A stretch of DNA of 64,000 nt from an uncultured Sphingomonadaceae bacterium. Its GTDB lineage: Bacteria; Pseudomonadota; Alphaproteobacteria; Sphingomonadales; Sphingomonadaceae. Shown here piece by piece: positions 56,552 through 64,000 of this stretch. Each line of letters opens with the position of its first letter. Position 1 is the stretch's first letter. Position numbers and translations under genes: made by a program. The stretch spans positions 682,001 through 746,000 of the forward strand of contig CANLQE010000001.1 in assembly GCA_947493215.1 (NCBI GenBank), in the 5' to 3' direction. Under the pieces are notes generated by a model that did not search any database, was not told the origin of the DNA, and was given only the letters and a program-made list of their open reading frames with translations.

Positions 56552-57586
56552 ATGCTCGCGATTCACACGAAAACAGGTTCCTTTCCCGCTGCCTGGATCG
56601 AATATTGTCATCAATACTCCATTCCGTTTAAGGAAGTGGACTGTTTTTCGTCAGATATCGTCAACCAGTTACAGGGCTGCCGCGCCCTCCTCTGGCATTG
56701 GGAGCACAATGACTATCGCGCGATGCTTTTTGCGCGCCAGTTAATAGCTTCGGCTGAGGCGATGGGATTGCTTGTATTTCCTGGAACCGCAACCTCTTGG
56801 CACTATGATGACAAAGTGGGTCAGAAATATCTTCTGGAAGCTATCGGTGCCCCGCTGATTCCCAGTCACGTATTTTATGACAAGAAGACTGCTCTGAACT
56901 GGCTTGAAAGTATTGACCTCCCTTTGGTCTGGAAGCTTCGCGGCGGGGCTGGCGCGCAGAACGTTAAGTTAGTATCAGACCGAAAGACCGCACGGCGGAT
57001 AATCCGGCGATCTTTTCGCCAAGGATGGAAAAACTCCCGTTTCTATGCATTTAATGAACGTTTATGGCAGTTCCGGCGCGATCGTAGTCTGCGGGCCTTT
57101 GTTAATATAGCTCGGGGGGTAGTTAGAGCGGTAATACCGCATCAGAAAAACCGTAGCCCCCAGGCTGATCGTAATTACGTTTATTTTCAAGAGTTTGTAC
57201 CTGAAAACAATTTTGATATCCGGATCATTGTGATCGGAAAAAGGGCTTTTGCAATTAAGAGAATGGTGCGAGAGGGCGATTTTCGGGCATCGGGTAGTGG
57301 CTTCATCATTAGAGATATAGATGATATTCCGATTAAATGCGTTCGCATTGCTTTCGATGTTACGCGCGCGCTTAAATCCCAATCTTGTGCTTTTGACTTT
57401 GTGTACCGCGATGGGCAATGGCTGATAATTGAGGTTAGCTATGCTTTTTCCTTGCAAGTCTATGTAGATTGTCCCGGATATTGGGATTCCGACTTGAACT
57501 GGCAGGCAGGTAAGTTCTCGCCCGAAGAATTTATGATCGAAGATGTGCTGTCGGAACTGAATTCAAGAGACAATGGAAATGGATAA
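56552..57586 (+). CDS. ATP-grasp-fold ligase in the polysaccharide cluster
   Basis: A 344-residue protein with the ATP-grasp layout: an N-terminal pre-grasp domain, a conserved LVWKLRGGAGAQNVKLV lysine/glycine loop, VYFQEFVPENNFDIRIIVIG, and a C-terminal Mg/ATP site with AFDFVYRDGQWLIIEVSYAF, where the final Asn usual in the superfamily is replaced by the Ser of a variant EVSY motif. ATP-grasp enzymes join a carboxylate to an amine. In this neighbourhood the likely substrate is a uronic acid unit, to be amidated by an amino acid; this is inferred. The glycosyltransferase after it overlaps by 14 bases. Confidence 0.78.
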   Translation: MLAIHTKTGSFPAAWIEYCHQYSIPFKEVDCFSSDIVNQLQGCRALLWHWEHNDYRAMLFARQLIASAEAMGLLVFPGTATSWHYDDKVGQKYLLEAIGAPLIPSHVFYDKKTALNWLESIDLPLVWKLRGGAGAQNVKLVSDRKTARRIIRRSFRQGWKNSRFYAFNERLWQFRRDRSLRAFVNIARGVVRAVIPHQKNRSPQADRNYVYFQEFVPENNFDIRIIVIGKRAFAIKRMVREGDFRASGSGFIIRDIDDIPIKCVRIAFDVTRALKSQSCAFDFVYRDGQWLIIEVSYAFSLQVYVDCPGYWDSDLNWQAGKFSPEEFMIEDVLSELNSRDNGNG

Positions 57587-58667
57587 AGCGCACCACATCG
57601 CGATCTTCCTCCCGTCACTTCGTGGCGGCGGGGCGGAGCGGGTAATGGTCACGTTAGCCAACGGGCTTGCCGCGCGCGGGCATCGTGTTGACCTTGTTCT
57701 GACAAAGGCAGAAGGCCCTTATCTGGCCGAGGTTGCAGACAGGGTCCGGGTGGTTGATCTCGGCAGGAGCCGGGTATTGGCCAGCTTGCTTCCGCTGGTC
57801 CGTTATCTGCGCGATGAGCAACCGCACGCGATGCTGTCGGCGCTGAACCACGCGAATATTGTCGCGATCTTGGCAAGGGGTGTGGCGCGGGCGAATACAA
57901 GGCTGGTCGTTAGCGAGCGCAACAGTCTCTCGGGCCTCAGAAAACACAAAGGTGGTGTCTTTTTTCTGTTATTGATACGGTTTTTTTATCCACGTGCAGA
58001 TGGTATCGTTACTGTCTCGCAAGGAATCGCTTCCGAGCTGATCGAACAGTTATTGGTGCCTGAAAAACTAGTTAAGGCTATCCCCAACCCAGTGGATTTA
58101 GATATGATATGCGTGAAAGCAGAGGAGCGGCCTGATCACCCATGGCTGACGCCGGGTGAGCCGCCAGTGATCCTAGCCGTAGGGCGACTGTCGCCGCAGA
58201 AAGACTATCCCACTTTGATTGAGGCCTTTGCAAAACTACGGGGAAAACGGGAGGTTCGGCTGATCATCCTAGGGGATGGGGATTTGCGCGTCGAGCTTGA
58301 ACAGCGCATCGCCGCGCTAGAAATTGCGGATTGCGTACAGTTGCCCGGATTTCAGACTAATCCCTTCGGATGGATGGCGGCGTGCCAAGTCTATGTAATG
58401 TCGTCGCAGCACGAAGGCTTCCCCAATAGCCTCGTGCAGGCCATGGCCTGCGGAGCGCGGATCGTGAGTACCGATTGCCCAACCGGACCGGATGAAATTC
58501 TGGAAGGAGGAAAATGGGGGCGATTGGTACCAGTCGGCGATACGGCAGCTTTGGCAGAGGCTATGGCGAAGGCGCTCGATGATCCGCACTCGCCCGATGT
58601 TTGTGCCCGTGCGGAGAGTTTTCGGTCAGATCCCATCATAGCCGAATATGCCCAGATGTTGTCATGA
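57573..58667 (+). CDS. Glycosyltransferase family 4 protein
   Basis: A 364-residue GT-B glycosyltransferase. The N-terminal domain starts HIAIFLPSLRGGGAERVM, the acceptor-side GGGAERV loop typical of GT4; the nucleotide-sugar site is in the C-terminal half, with VGRLSPQKDYPTLIEAF and SSQHEGFPNSLVQAMACG (the E-x7-E motif). The downstream gene starts in its stop (ATGA). Donor and linkage are unknown. Confidence 0.92.
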   Translation: MEMDKAHHIAIFLPSLRGGGAERVMVTLANGLAARGHRVDLVLTKAEGPYLAEVADRVRVVDLGRSRVLASLLPLVRYLRDEQPHAMLSALNHANIVAILARGVARANTRLVVSERNSLSGLRKHKGGVFFLLLIRFFYPRADGIVTVSQGIASELIEQLLVPEKLVKAIPNPVDLDMICVKAEERPDHPWLTPGEPPVILAVGRLSPQKDYPTLIEAFAKLRGKREVRLIILGDGDLRVELEQRIAALEIADCVQLPGFQTNPFGWMAACQVYVMSSQHEGFPNSLVQAMACGARIVSTDCPTGPDEILEGGKWGRLVPVGDTAALAEAMAKALDDPHSPDVCARAESFRSDPIIAEYAQMLS

Positions 58668-59689
58668 CAGCAATTTTAGTCAAGACTTCATCAGCACGCG
58701 TTCCTGGGGGCCTTCTGAGGAAAATATTCCCGCTACTTTTCGCGATTTGCTATGCTACAATACTGGCTTCACTGCCAATTGATGTTTTCAAAGACCGCGC
58801 AAACTACTTAATCTACGCGCAATTGAGCGAAGATATTCTAGCACGGTATGAAGCTCGCGGTTTACTTACAGTGCTCGCGAACGAGCCATTGTGGCTTTAT
58901 ATCAACATAGGCCTTAACCAAATTGTGAATCCAGACATGGTTCTGCGAGTTATAATCTTTGTTTCCGCCTTTATCGTCTCATTCCTGCTTGTAAGAAAAA
59001 ATCCTTACCATATGCTCTGGATGGTCGCTTTTCTGCTTATGCCGCAGGTTCTGAAGAACCATATTACTCATTTGCGGCAGGGTCTTGCACTTTCTGTTTT
59101 TCTGCTTGGGTACTACGCAGGGAATAAATGGGTGCGTATCTGCCTCATGTTTGCCGCTTGCTTTATCCATACGACATTCCTGTTCATTGCAGCACTCGGC
59201 TTGGGCATCTGGGGCCTTAGTAGGTTACGACTTCCTTCAAACCTACAGGTTGCACTATTTGTACTAAGCTTCACTTTATTGGGGATTGCATTAACAACAT
59301 TCGCGGAACTGGGCTTTACTTTGATAACCATCGCCGACAGTCTGGGCGCCAGGCAAGGTGCAGCGGAATTTGAAACGGCAATCGATACCAGTGGCTTTGG
59401 TTTCATTTTTTGGGCCATGATTTTGTTATTCTTCATTCTAGCAGGCAAAGATTTTTTAAGCGAACAGCTGTTTCCATCAGCTATACTGATATTCTATTTA
59501 TTACTATATTTTCTAACACCGGTTTCGGCCCGTATCTTTGAAAGCGGGCTTTTTATTGTTTTAACGGCTGGACTTGCTCTGCCTACGGGGTACCGATACG
59601 CATTTATTGGATCAATGGCATTTTACACTCTGCTGCAATATGCCATGAGACTTAACGAACCTTGGCTCGGTTGGGGCATTTACCTATGA
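58664..59689 (+). CDS. EpsG-family membrane protein, probable Wzy polymerase
   Basis: A 341-residue protein with about nine to ten transmembrane helices, rich in Leu, Phe and Ile. The EpsG-type core is visible: FKDRANYLIYAQ near the N-terminus, NEPLWLYINIGLN and KNHITHLRQGLALSVFLLG, where the conserved Arg-Gln pair occurs. It is the best candidate for the repeat-unit polymerase. The frame opens at 58601, but the ATG at 58664 overlaps the preceding stop exactly and gives the usual length; the next gene is again coupled by ATGA. Confidence 0.87.
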   Translation: MTAILVKTSSARVPGGLLRKIFPLLFAICYATILASLPIDVFKDRANYLIYAQLSEDILARYEARGLLTVLANEPLWLYINIGLNQIVNPDMVLRVIIFVSAFIVSFLLVRKNPYHMLWMVAFLLMPQVLKNHITHLRQGLALSVFLLGYYAGNKWVRICLMFAACFIHTTFLFIAALGLGIWGLSRLRLPSNLQVALFVLSFTLLGIALTTFAELGFTLITIADSLGARQGAAEFETAIDTSGFGFIFWAMILLFFILAGKDFLSEQLFPSAILIFYLLLYFLTPVSARIFESGLFIVLTAGLALPTGYRYAFIGSMAFYTLLQYAMRLNEPWLGWGIYL

Positions 59690-60813
59690 GGGTCCTCCAC
59701 ATAATTACCGGCCTAGCAGACGGTGGTGCCGAGGGGGTGCTATTCCGGCTTGTCAAACATGATCAACTGGATCAGCATGAGGTTGTATCTCTGACCGATG
59801 CCGAAAAATATGGGTCAAAGCTGAAGGCGTTGGGAATTTCAGTGACCTGTCTAAACATGCCCAGGGGGCGGTTAACGCTTTCAGGTATATGGCGGCTGTT
59901 GCGCCAGATTAAAAAAGTGCGCCCCGATGTCGTGCAGACTTGGATGTATCACGCCGATCTGCTTGGCGGGGTGCTCGCAAGATTAGCCGGGTGCCGCAAT
60001 ATCGTCTGGGGTATTCGTCATACCAGTCTGGATTCGAAGCTAACTAGCCGACGCACGATTGCTGTGGCTAGGCTCTGTGCCCATCTGTCGCGGTTCATAC
60101 CGCGCCAGATCGCCTGCTGTGCCGAGAAATCTTATGAGGCCCATGTCGCGTTAGGTTACAGCGCTCGGCGAATGCGTGTGGTCTCCAATGGCTATGACCA
60201 ATCGCTCTTTTGCCCCGACCCGGATGCGGGCAGAAATTTGCGCGCGACATTGAATCTTGATGTGTCAGAAACAGTCATAGGCTTTGTCGCCCGATACGAA
60301 CCTATCAAGGATCACGCCAGTTTGTTGAATGCGCTGGCTCTGCTGCGAGAACGCGGGAGAAAACTTGTTTGCTTGCTGGTAGGTACCGACATGGACCGAG
60401 AAAATGCCGAACTAACAGAGATGATTGCAGACCTAGGGATGACTGATCAGGTTCACTTGCTCGGACAGCGCAACGATATTCCAGCGGTGATGAACGCGCT
60501 TGATCTGCACGTCATGTCCTCGGCCAGCGAGGGCTTTCCCAATGTTCTGGCAGAAGCAATGGCTTGCGGCACACCATGCGTCACCACCGACGTCGGTGAT
60601 GCAGCGGCGATCTTAGGCGGAACCGGACGTGTGGTGCAACCGCGCGACTCCACAGCTCTCGCAGATGCCATTGTGGGGTTGTTGGCGGAGCGCGGGACAT
60701 CAGGTTGGGACGCACGATGCGATGCGGCCCGCCAGCATATCGTGGCGCATTTCTCTATTGAGAAGATGGTCAGTTCTTATCGGAATATATGGAGCGATGC
60801 ACAAAAATCATAG
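59686..60813 (+). CDS. Glycosyltransferase family 4 protein
   Basis: A 375-residue GT-B glycosyltransferase. It begins MRVLHIITGLADGGAEGVLF, and the C-terminal half carries VIGFVARYEPIKDHASLLNA and MSSASEGFPNVLAEAMACGTP with the E-x7-E donor motif. The frame opens at 59662, but the ATG at 59686 overlaps the EpsG stop (ATGA) and opens directly on strand 1. Last member of the coupled rightward set. Donor and linkage unknown. Confidence 0.92.
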   Translation: MRVLHIITGLADGGAEGVLFRLVKHDQLDQHEVVSLTDAEKYGSKLKALGISVTCLNMPRGRLTLSGIWRLLRQIKKVRPDVVQTWMYHADLLGGVLARLAGCRNIVWGIRHTSLDSKLTSRRTIAVARLCAHLSRFIPRQIACCAEKSYEAHVALGYSARRMRVVSNGYDQSLFCPDPDAGRNLRATLNLDVSETVIGFVARYEPIKDHASLLNALALLRERGRKLVCLLVGTDMDRENAELTEMIADLGMTDQVHLLGQRNDIPAVMNALDLHVMSSASEGFPNVLAEAMACGTPCVTTDVGDAAAILGGTGRVVQPRDSTALADAIVGLLAERGTSGWDARCDAARQHIVAHFSIEKMVSSYRNIWSDAQKS

Positions 60814-60886
60814 CTTTTGGCTATGGAGCGGCGTCGGCTCATAGCTTTTGCTCTGAACCAGCACGGTATGCTAAACTCTTGTAGGC

Positions 60887-61129
60887 ATGGGAACCCGGCC
60901 TGTGGATTTTTGCGATGATATGTACGGCGACCATTTTAAGAAATTCGGACGTTGGGCAACTAAATCGATTTTTCGCGACCATCAGTTGAGCCTCTACTTT
61001 TCTGATTTATTGAACCCGTATTACATAGCACTGTCGCAATATGGAACGCAGCAATATCTATGGGAGTATATTGCAAAAACAGCCATAATTTTCCCTGCTG
61101 CTATTATAGCAGATCAACCGCGAATGTAA
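60887..61129 (+). CDS. Small unassigned ORF, possible gene remnant
   Basis: An 80-codon frame with a protein-like composition rich in aromatic residues (LNPYYIALSQYGTQQYLWEY) but no recognisable domain and no ribosome-binding site before its ATG. The frame is open only about 15 bases further upstream. It fills most of the 316-base gap between two glycosyltransferase genes and ends one base before the stop of the convergent one. It may be a chance frame, a small gene, or the end of a decayed gene. Confidence 0.3.
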   Translation: MGTRPVDFCDDMYGDHFKKFGRWATKSIFRDHQLSLYFSDLLNPYYIALSQYGTQQYLWEYIAKTAIIFPAAIIADQPRM

Positions 61130-62248
61130 TCAAAGACCCAGGTGAGCTATCAAACTGCGATTAACCTTTTCAACATCATATTTTTCTTGGCAGAATTTAC
61201 GAGCCTCCATACCCATTGTTGCACGCAACTCAGGGGAATCAATAAATTTTAACATTGCATCTGCCAATTTGGCCGGTTCTTTTACAGGAACTATGAAACC
61301 GGTTATTCCATCGATGACAACTTCTCTACAGCCGGGGACATCTGTTACGATTGAGGCTCTACCCATTGCGGACGCCTCCAACACTGTGCGCGGCGTTCCT
61401 TCGCGATAAGAGGGTAGAACATAGGTGCTGCAGCTTTCTATGGCTGGGCGCACATCATCAAGGTGTCCCAAAAATTCAATTCCCCAGCCAACCCATTCAT
61501 TTAGTTCGTTCTGGCTCACGCTATCAGGGCCGCCGTCGAGAAATCCAGCTATGAAGAACCTACAATCCGGTCGCTTTGACATCACTATTCTAGCTGCATT
61601 AGCATACTCGCGAACACCTTTGGAAACGAGCAGGCGGGCGATGATCAGAAATATCGGAGCTTCTGGCAGCGTTGCGACACCGTAATAATTTGTATCGACG
61701 CCGGAGCCGTTGATCATTCTTGCCTTGTTCTGGTCCAACAAGCATCCGGCCTCAATAAAATCATCTCGGTCATCCGGATTCTGAAACACTACAACTCTAT
61801 TCGCAGCTGTTGCAAATTTATATAACCATCGAGAAATTGCCTGTACGGTCCCATGCAGAAAGCCATTTGTTTCATAAAACGCATATCCGAGTCCTGAAAC
61901 TATGGATGCGCTTTCAGCTCCTGTGCTATAGGCTGCCAGTCCCCCATAGATATTGGGTTTAATTGTGTAATTCAGAACAAATTCGGCACCGACCTTCCGC
62001 ATCAGACGCCTCAGCTGGAAAAAATATCTAATATCTCCGGAAATTCCGACTCCTGTTCTTTGCATCTCAACTTCATGAACATTCGCGCCCATCTCAAGGA
62101 GTTTGTCCTTTGTCACTTTTTCAAAATTTGGTGCGCTTACATGAACCTCATGACCTCTTGCGATCATCTGCCGGATCAGATGGCCTCTGAAATTTATCAG
62201 TGATGGAGCATATGATCCGTTAATCAGGATTTTTCGCGGTGTAACCAT
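61130..62248 (-). CDS. Glycosyltransferase family 4 protein (PglA-like)
   Basis: A 372-residue GT-B glycosyltransferase on the opposite strand to its neighbours. The opening KILINGSYAPSLINFRGHLI and GVGISGDIRYFFQLRRLMRK with NYTIKPNIYGGLAA, VVFQNPDDRDDF, and the donor-side SYREGTPRTVLEASAMGRA match the group that adds GalNAc or related sugars next to the first lipid-linked sugar (PglA-like); the exact donor is not assigned. It diverges from the DegT aminotransferase, with a 112-base gap holding both promoters. Confidence 0.9.
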   Translation of the reverse strand: MVTPRKILINGSYAPSLINFRGHLIRQMIARGHEVHVSAPNFEKVTKDKLLEMGANVHEVEMQRTGVGISGDIRYFFQLRRLMRKVGAEFVLNYTIKPNIYGGLAAYSTGAESASIVSGLGYAFYETNGFLHGTVQAISRWLYKFATAANRVVVFQNPDDRDDFIEAGCLLDQNKARMINGSGVDTNYYGVATLPEAPIFLIIARLLVSKGVREYANAARIVMSKRPDCRFFIAGFLDGGPDSVSQNELNEWVGWGIEFLGHLDDVRPAIESCSTYVLPSYREGTPRTVLEASAMGRASIVTDVPGCREVVIDGITGFIVPVKEPAKLADAMLKFIDSPELRATMGMEARKFCQEKYDVEKVNRSLIAHLGL

Positions 62249-62360
62249 ATTTGATGATTGGCCTATATAGGATAAAACTGGCCGACTAATAGAAGAACAG
62301 CTTGCCCCGTTAAATCGTAAAGTTTACTCGCAAAAAACCCTAAATTCTAGTTGGAAATAC

Positions 62361-63539
62361 ATGACAAAAAATAACCTATCACCTTGGCCCCATTTTTCTA
62401 AAGAAGAGGCCGATACAGTCCATGATGTCATCACATCAAACAATGTGAATTATTGGACCGGACAGCTCGGGCGCAAGTTTGAAACGGATTTTGCGAGATG
62501 GACAGGAGTGCCCCACGCAATTGCGCTTGCAAATGGAACGCTAGCCTTAGACCTCGCGCTCAAGGGACTGGGAATTGGCGCAGGTGATGAAGTTATCGTA
62601 ACGCCCCGCACCTTTATTGCCTCGGTATCTTCGGTCGTGACAGCCGGGGCCGTTCCGGTCTTTGCGGATGTAGATCTTGATACCGGGAATATTAGCCCCA
62701 GAACCATTTCTGCAGTTTTATCAGATAAAACTAAGGCTGTGATTCCAGTCCATTTAGGGGGGTGGCCATGTAATATGGATGGAATTGTCGCGCTTTCTAA
62801 GCAGCATGGGTTCGCGGTCATTGAAGACTGCGCGCAAGCTCATGGTGCAAAGGTTGGCGACCGAATGGTCGGCTCCATTGGCCACGTAGGCGCATGGTCA
62901 TTTTGCCAAGATAAAATTATGACTACCGGAGGTGAGGGTGGCATGGTTACAACCAGCGACGAATCCGTCTGGAATCGAATGTGGTCTTTTAAGGACCATG
63001 GGAAGAGCTGGGATGCTGTTTACAATAGACACCATCGACCTGGATTTCGTTGGCTTCATGAAAGCTTTGGAACCAATTGGCGAATGCTAGAAATGCAAGC
63101 AGCTATCGGACGGATACAGATCAAAAAAATGGATCACTGGACTAGTTTACGGACACATAACGCGCAAGCGCTGCAAAACGTACTCCGGTCATTCCCAGAG
63201 GCCGTGCGCGCTCCAATTCCTGGAGACGGTTATACTCACGCTTATTACCGCCAATATGGATATATTATTTCCAAAGGTCTAAAACCCGGCTGGACCAGAG
63301 ATCGAATTATTGAGGACATCGTCGCTCAAGGTTATCCAGCATTTCAAGGGAGTTGCAGTGAAGTTTATCTCGAAAAAGCTTTTGATGGAACTGGCTGGCG
63401 GCCTGAAACGAGATTGCCTGTTGCCAAAGAACTTGGCGAAACCAGTATTATGCTTTTGACACACCCGACAATAACCGATGAGCAGTTAGAAAGTTATTGT
63501 AATGCTCTTCGAAAGTCACTGGAGAAAGCTTCGAGATGA
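62361..63539 (+). CDS. DegT/DnrJ/EryC1/StrS sugar aminotransferase
   Basis: A 392-residue PLP-dependent aminotransferase that would aminate a nucleotide-linked keto sugar. Lys185 in FCQDKIMTTGGEGGM is the PLP-binding residue; the upstream VIEDCAQAHGA carries the Asp that pairs with the pyridine nitrogen. It could use the 4-keto-6-deoxy product of the CapD-like enzyme at 50235. Immediately downstream on the other strand lie the remains of a hexapeptide acetyltransferase, the usual partner in making N-acetylated amino sugars. Confidence 0.93.
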   Translation: MTKNNLSPWPHFSKEEADTVHDVITSNNVNYWTGQLGRKFETDFARWTGVPHAIALANGTLALDLALKGLGIGAGDEVIVTPRTFIASVSSVVTAGAVPVFADVDLDTGNISPRTISAVLSDKTKAVIPVHLGGWPCNMDGIVALSKQHGFAVIEDCAQAHGAKVGDRMVGSIGHVGAWSFCQDKIMTTGGEGGMVTTSDESVWNRMWSFKDHGKSWDAVYNRHHRPGFRWLHESFGTNWRMLEMQAAIGRIQIKKMDHWTSLRTHNAQALQNVLRSFPEAVRAPIPGDGYTHAYYRQYGYIISKGLKPGWTRDRIIEDIVAQGYPAFQGSCSEVYLEKAFDGTGWRPETRLPVAKELGETSIMLLTHPTITDEQLESYCNALRKSLEKASR

Positions 63540-63553
63540 TCGATAATTAGCGT

Positions 63554-64000
63554 TTATCTTTCTAGAGGCCGAGCAGGGTTCGCAACAACGACAGCGCCCA
63601 TTCCTACTATGGCACTAGCGCCGATGTGTTGAGTTTGTCCGATATTCCCTATTTTATAAGTTGCTGCTGTACCAATATCGGCATGATCATCAATACGGAC
63701 ATTGCCGTTACATTTTATGCCTGGGGCAAGCGTCACAAAATCTCCGATCACAAAATCATGAGCTACATAGCTTTAGAGATTACATTGGAAAGTGAGCACC
63801 TATCTGAATAATGCCAATAAGAGTGGTATAAGGCCAGAAAAGCGCATCTCCCTCAATCTCGCAGTTATTTATTCTGATGTGTACATTCAAATGAGTCGGT
63901 ATGAAATATAGGGCAGCAGCTAAGCATTTATTTGATAGGTGGCGCCATATTTTTCCATCGACAATGGTAATTACAATTCTTTTTCGAGTAGTTTTATGAG
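63554..64000 (-). pseudogene. Decayed NeuD/PglD-like sugar acetyltransferase, cut by the window edge
   Basis: The minus strand encodes pieces of a left-handed beta-helix acetyltransferase in two frames. From the right edge a frame without stops runs to a TAA at 63780-63782 and includes NCEIEGDALFWPYTTLIG and IGAHF. One base later the other frame continues SYVAHDFVIGDFVTLAPG, KCNGNVRIDDHADIGTAA and VGMGAVVVANPARPLER, but an in-frame TAA at 63773-63775 replaces the usual Tyr codon before SYVAH. About 11 residues normally between GMGAVV and NPARPL are also missing. So a frameshift, a nonsense codon and a deletion are visible. The N-terminus lies outside the window. Confidence 0.75.

Noticed and set aside
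63626-63811. 61-codon plus-strand frame opposite the acetyltransferase remnant
   Set aside because: Lies opposite recognisable hexapeptide-repeat coding sequence and shows no features of its own.

Overview
The window is a chromosomal segment of an alphaproteobacterium, almost certainly a sphingomonad (order Sphingomonadales). This is inferred from the RpoB/RpoC sequences, the C-minus form of ribosomal protein L36, the ihfA-merR pair, and the mixture of carotenoid oxygenase, DmdC-like acyl-CoA dehydrogenase, GIN-domain proteins and RND pumps. No tRNA, rRNA, CRISPR array or intact insertion sequence was recognised.

Layout. 0-5.4 kb is small accessory genes: a GFA-fold protein, a carotenoid oxygenase with a membrane partner under a divergent TetR regulator, and a DUF2975/XRE/DUF4386 membrane-regulator module facing a DUF2306 gene across a cluster of GTTTATCRATA motifs. 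5.4-14.4 kb is rpoB-rpoC with its own promoter and a very strong terminator; rplJ-rplL are not upstream within the window. 14.7-24.3 kb holds a LysE exporter, a PDZ-M48 protease, a lipoprotein, a four-gene unit (RND adaptor, RND permease, msrA, galU), aquaporin Z and a Sua5-type tRNA-modification enzyme. 24.4-35 kb holds a DmdC-like acyl-CoA dehydrogenase with a DUF815 ATPase, a sorbosone dehydrogenase-like propeller, small conserved proteins, two GIN-domain envelope proteins around a methyltransferase, a tandem universal stress protein, a Kef-type antiporter near a perfect FNR-type box, and an endonuclease/exonuclease/phosphatase-fold protein. 35-42 kb is a complete TetR-controlled tripartite RND efflux operon (outer membrane factor, adaptor, permease). 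42-47.4 kb is housekeeping: thioesterase, ihfA, merR, HAD phosphatase, rpmJ, galE, a lipoprotein and an M14 carboxypeptidase.

47.4-64 kb is a surface-polysaccharide locus. A leftward arm carries capD-, wecB- and wecC-like genes. A rightward arm carries a UDP-uronate 4-epimerase, a second nucleotide-sugar dehydrogenase, a Wzx flippase, an ATP-grasp ligase, glycosyltransferases and an EpsG/Wzy-like polymerase, most of them joined by ATGA overlaps. It ends with a leftward glycosyltransferase, a DegT sugar aminotransferase and a decayed hexapeptide acetyltransferase that runs off the right edge. Together with galU and galE, the locus is equipped to make uronic-acid- and amino-sugar-containing units, export them by a Wzx/Wzy route, and possibly decorate the uronic acids with an amino acid through the ATP-grasp enzyme. 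The locus probably continues beyond the window.

The points most worth a second look are the HTH/DUF2975 module and its motif cluster, an apparent extra domain in RpoB, the FNR box near the Kef/USP genes, the ATP-grasp ligase in the polysaccharide cluster, and the decayed acetyltransferase.
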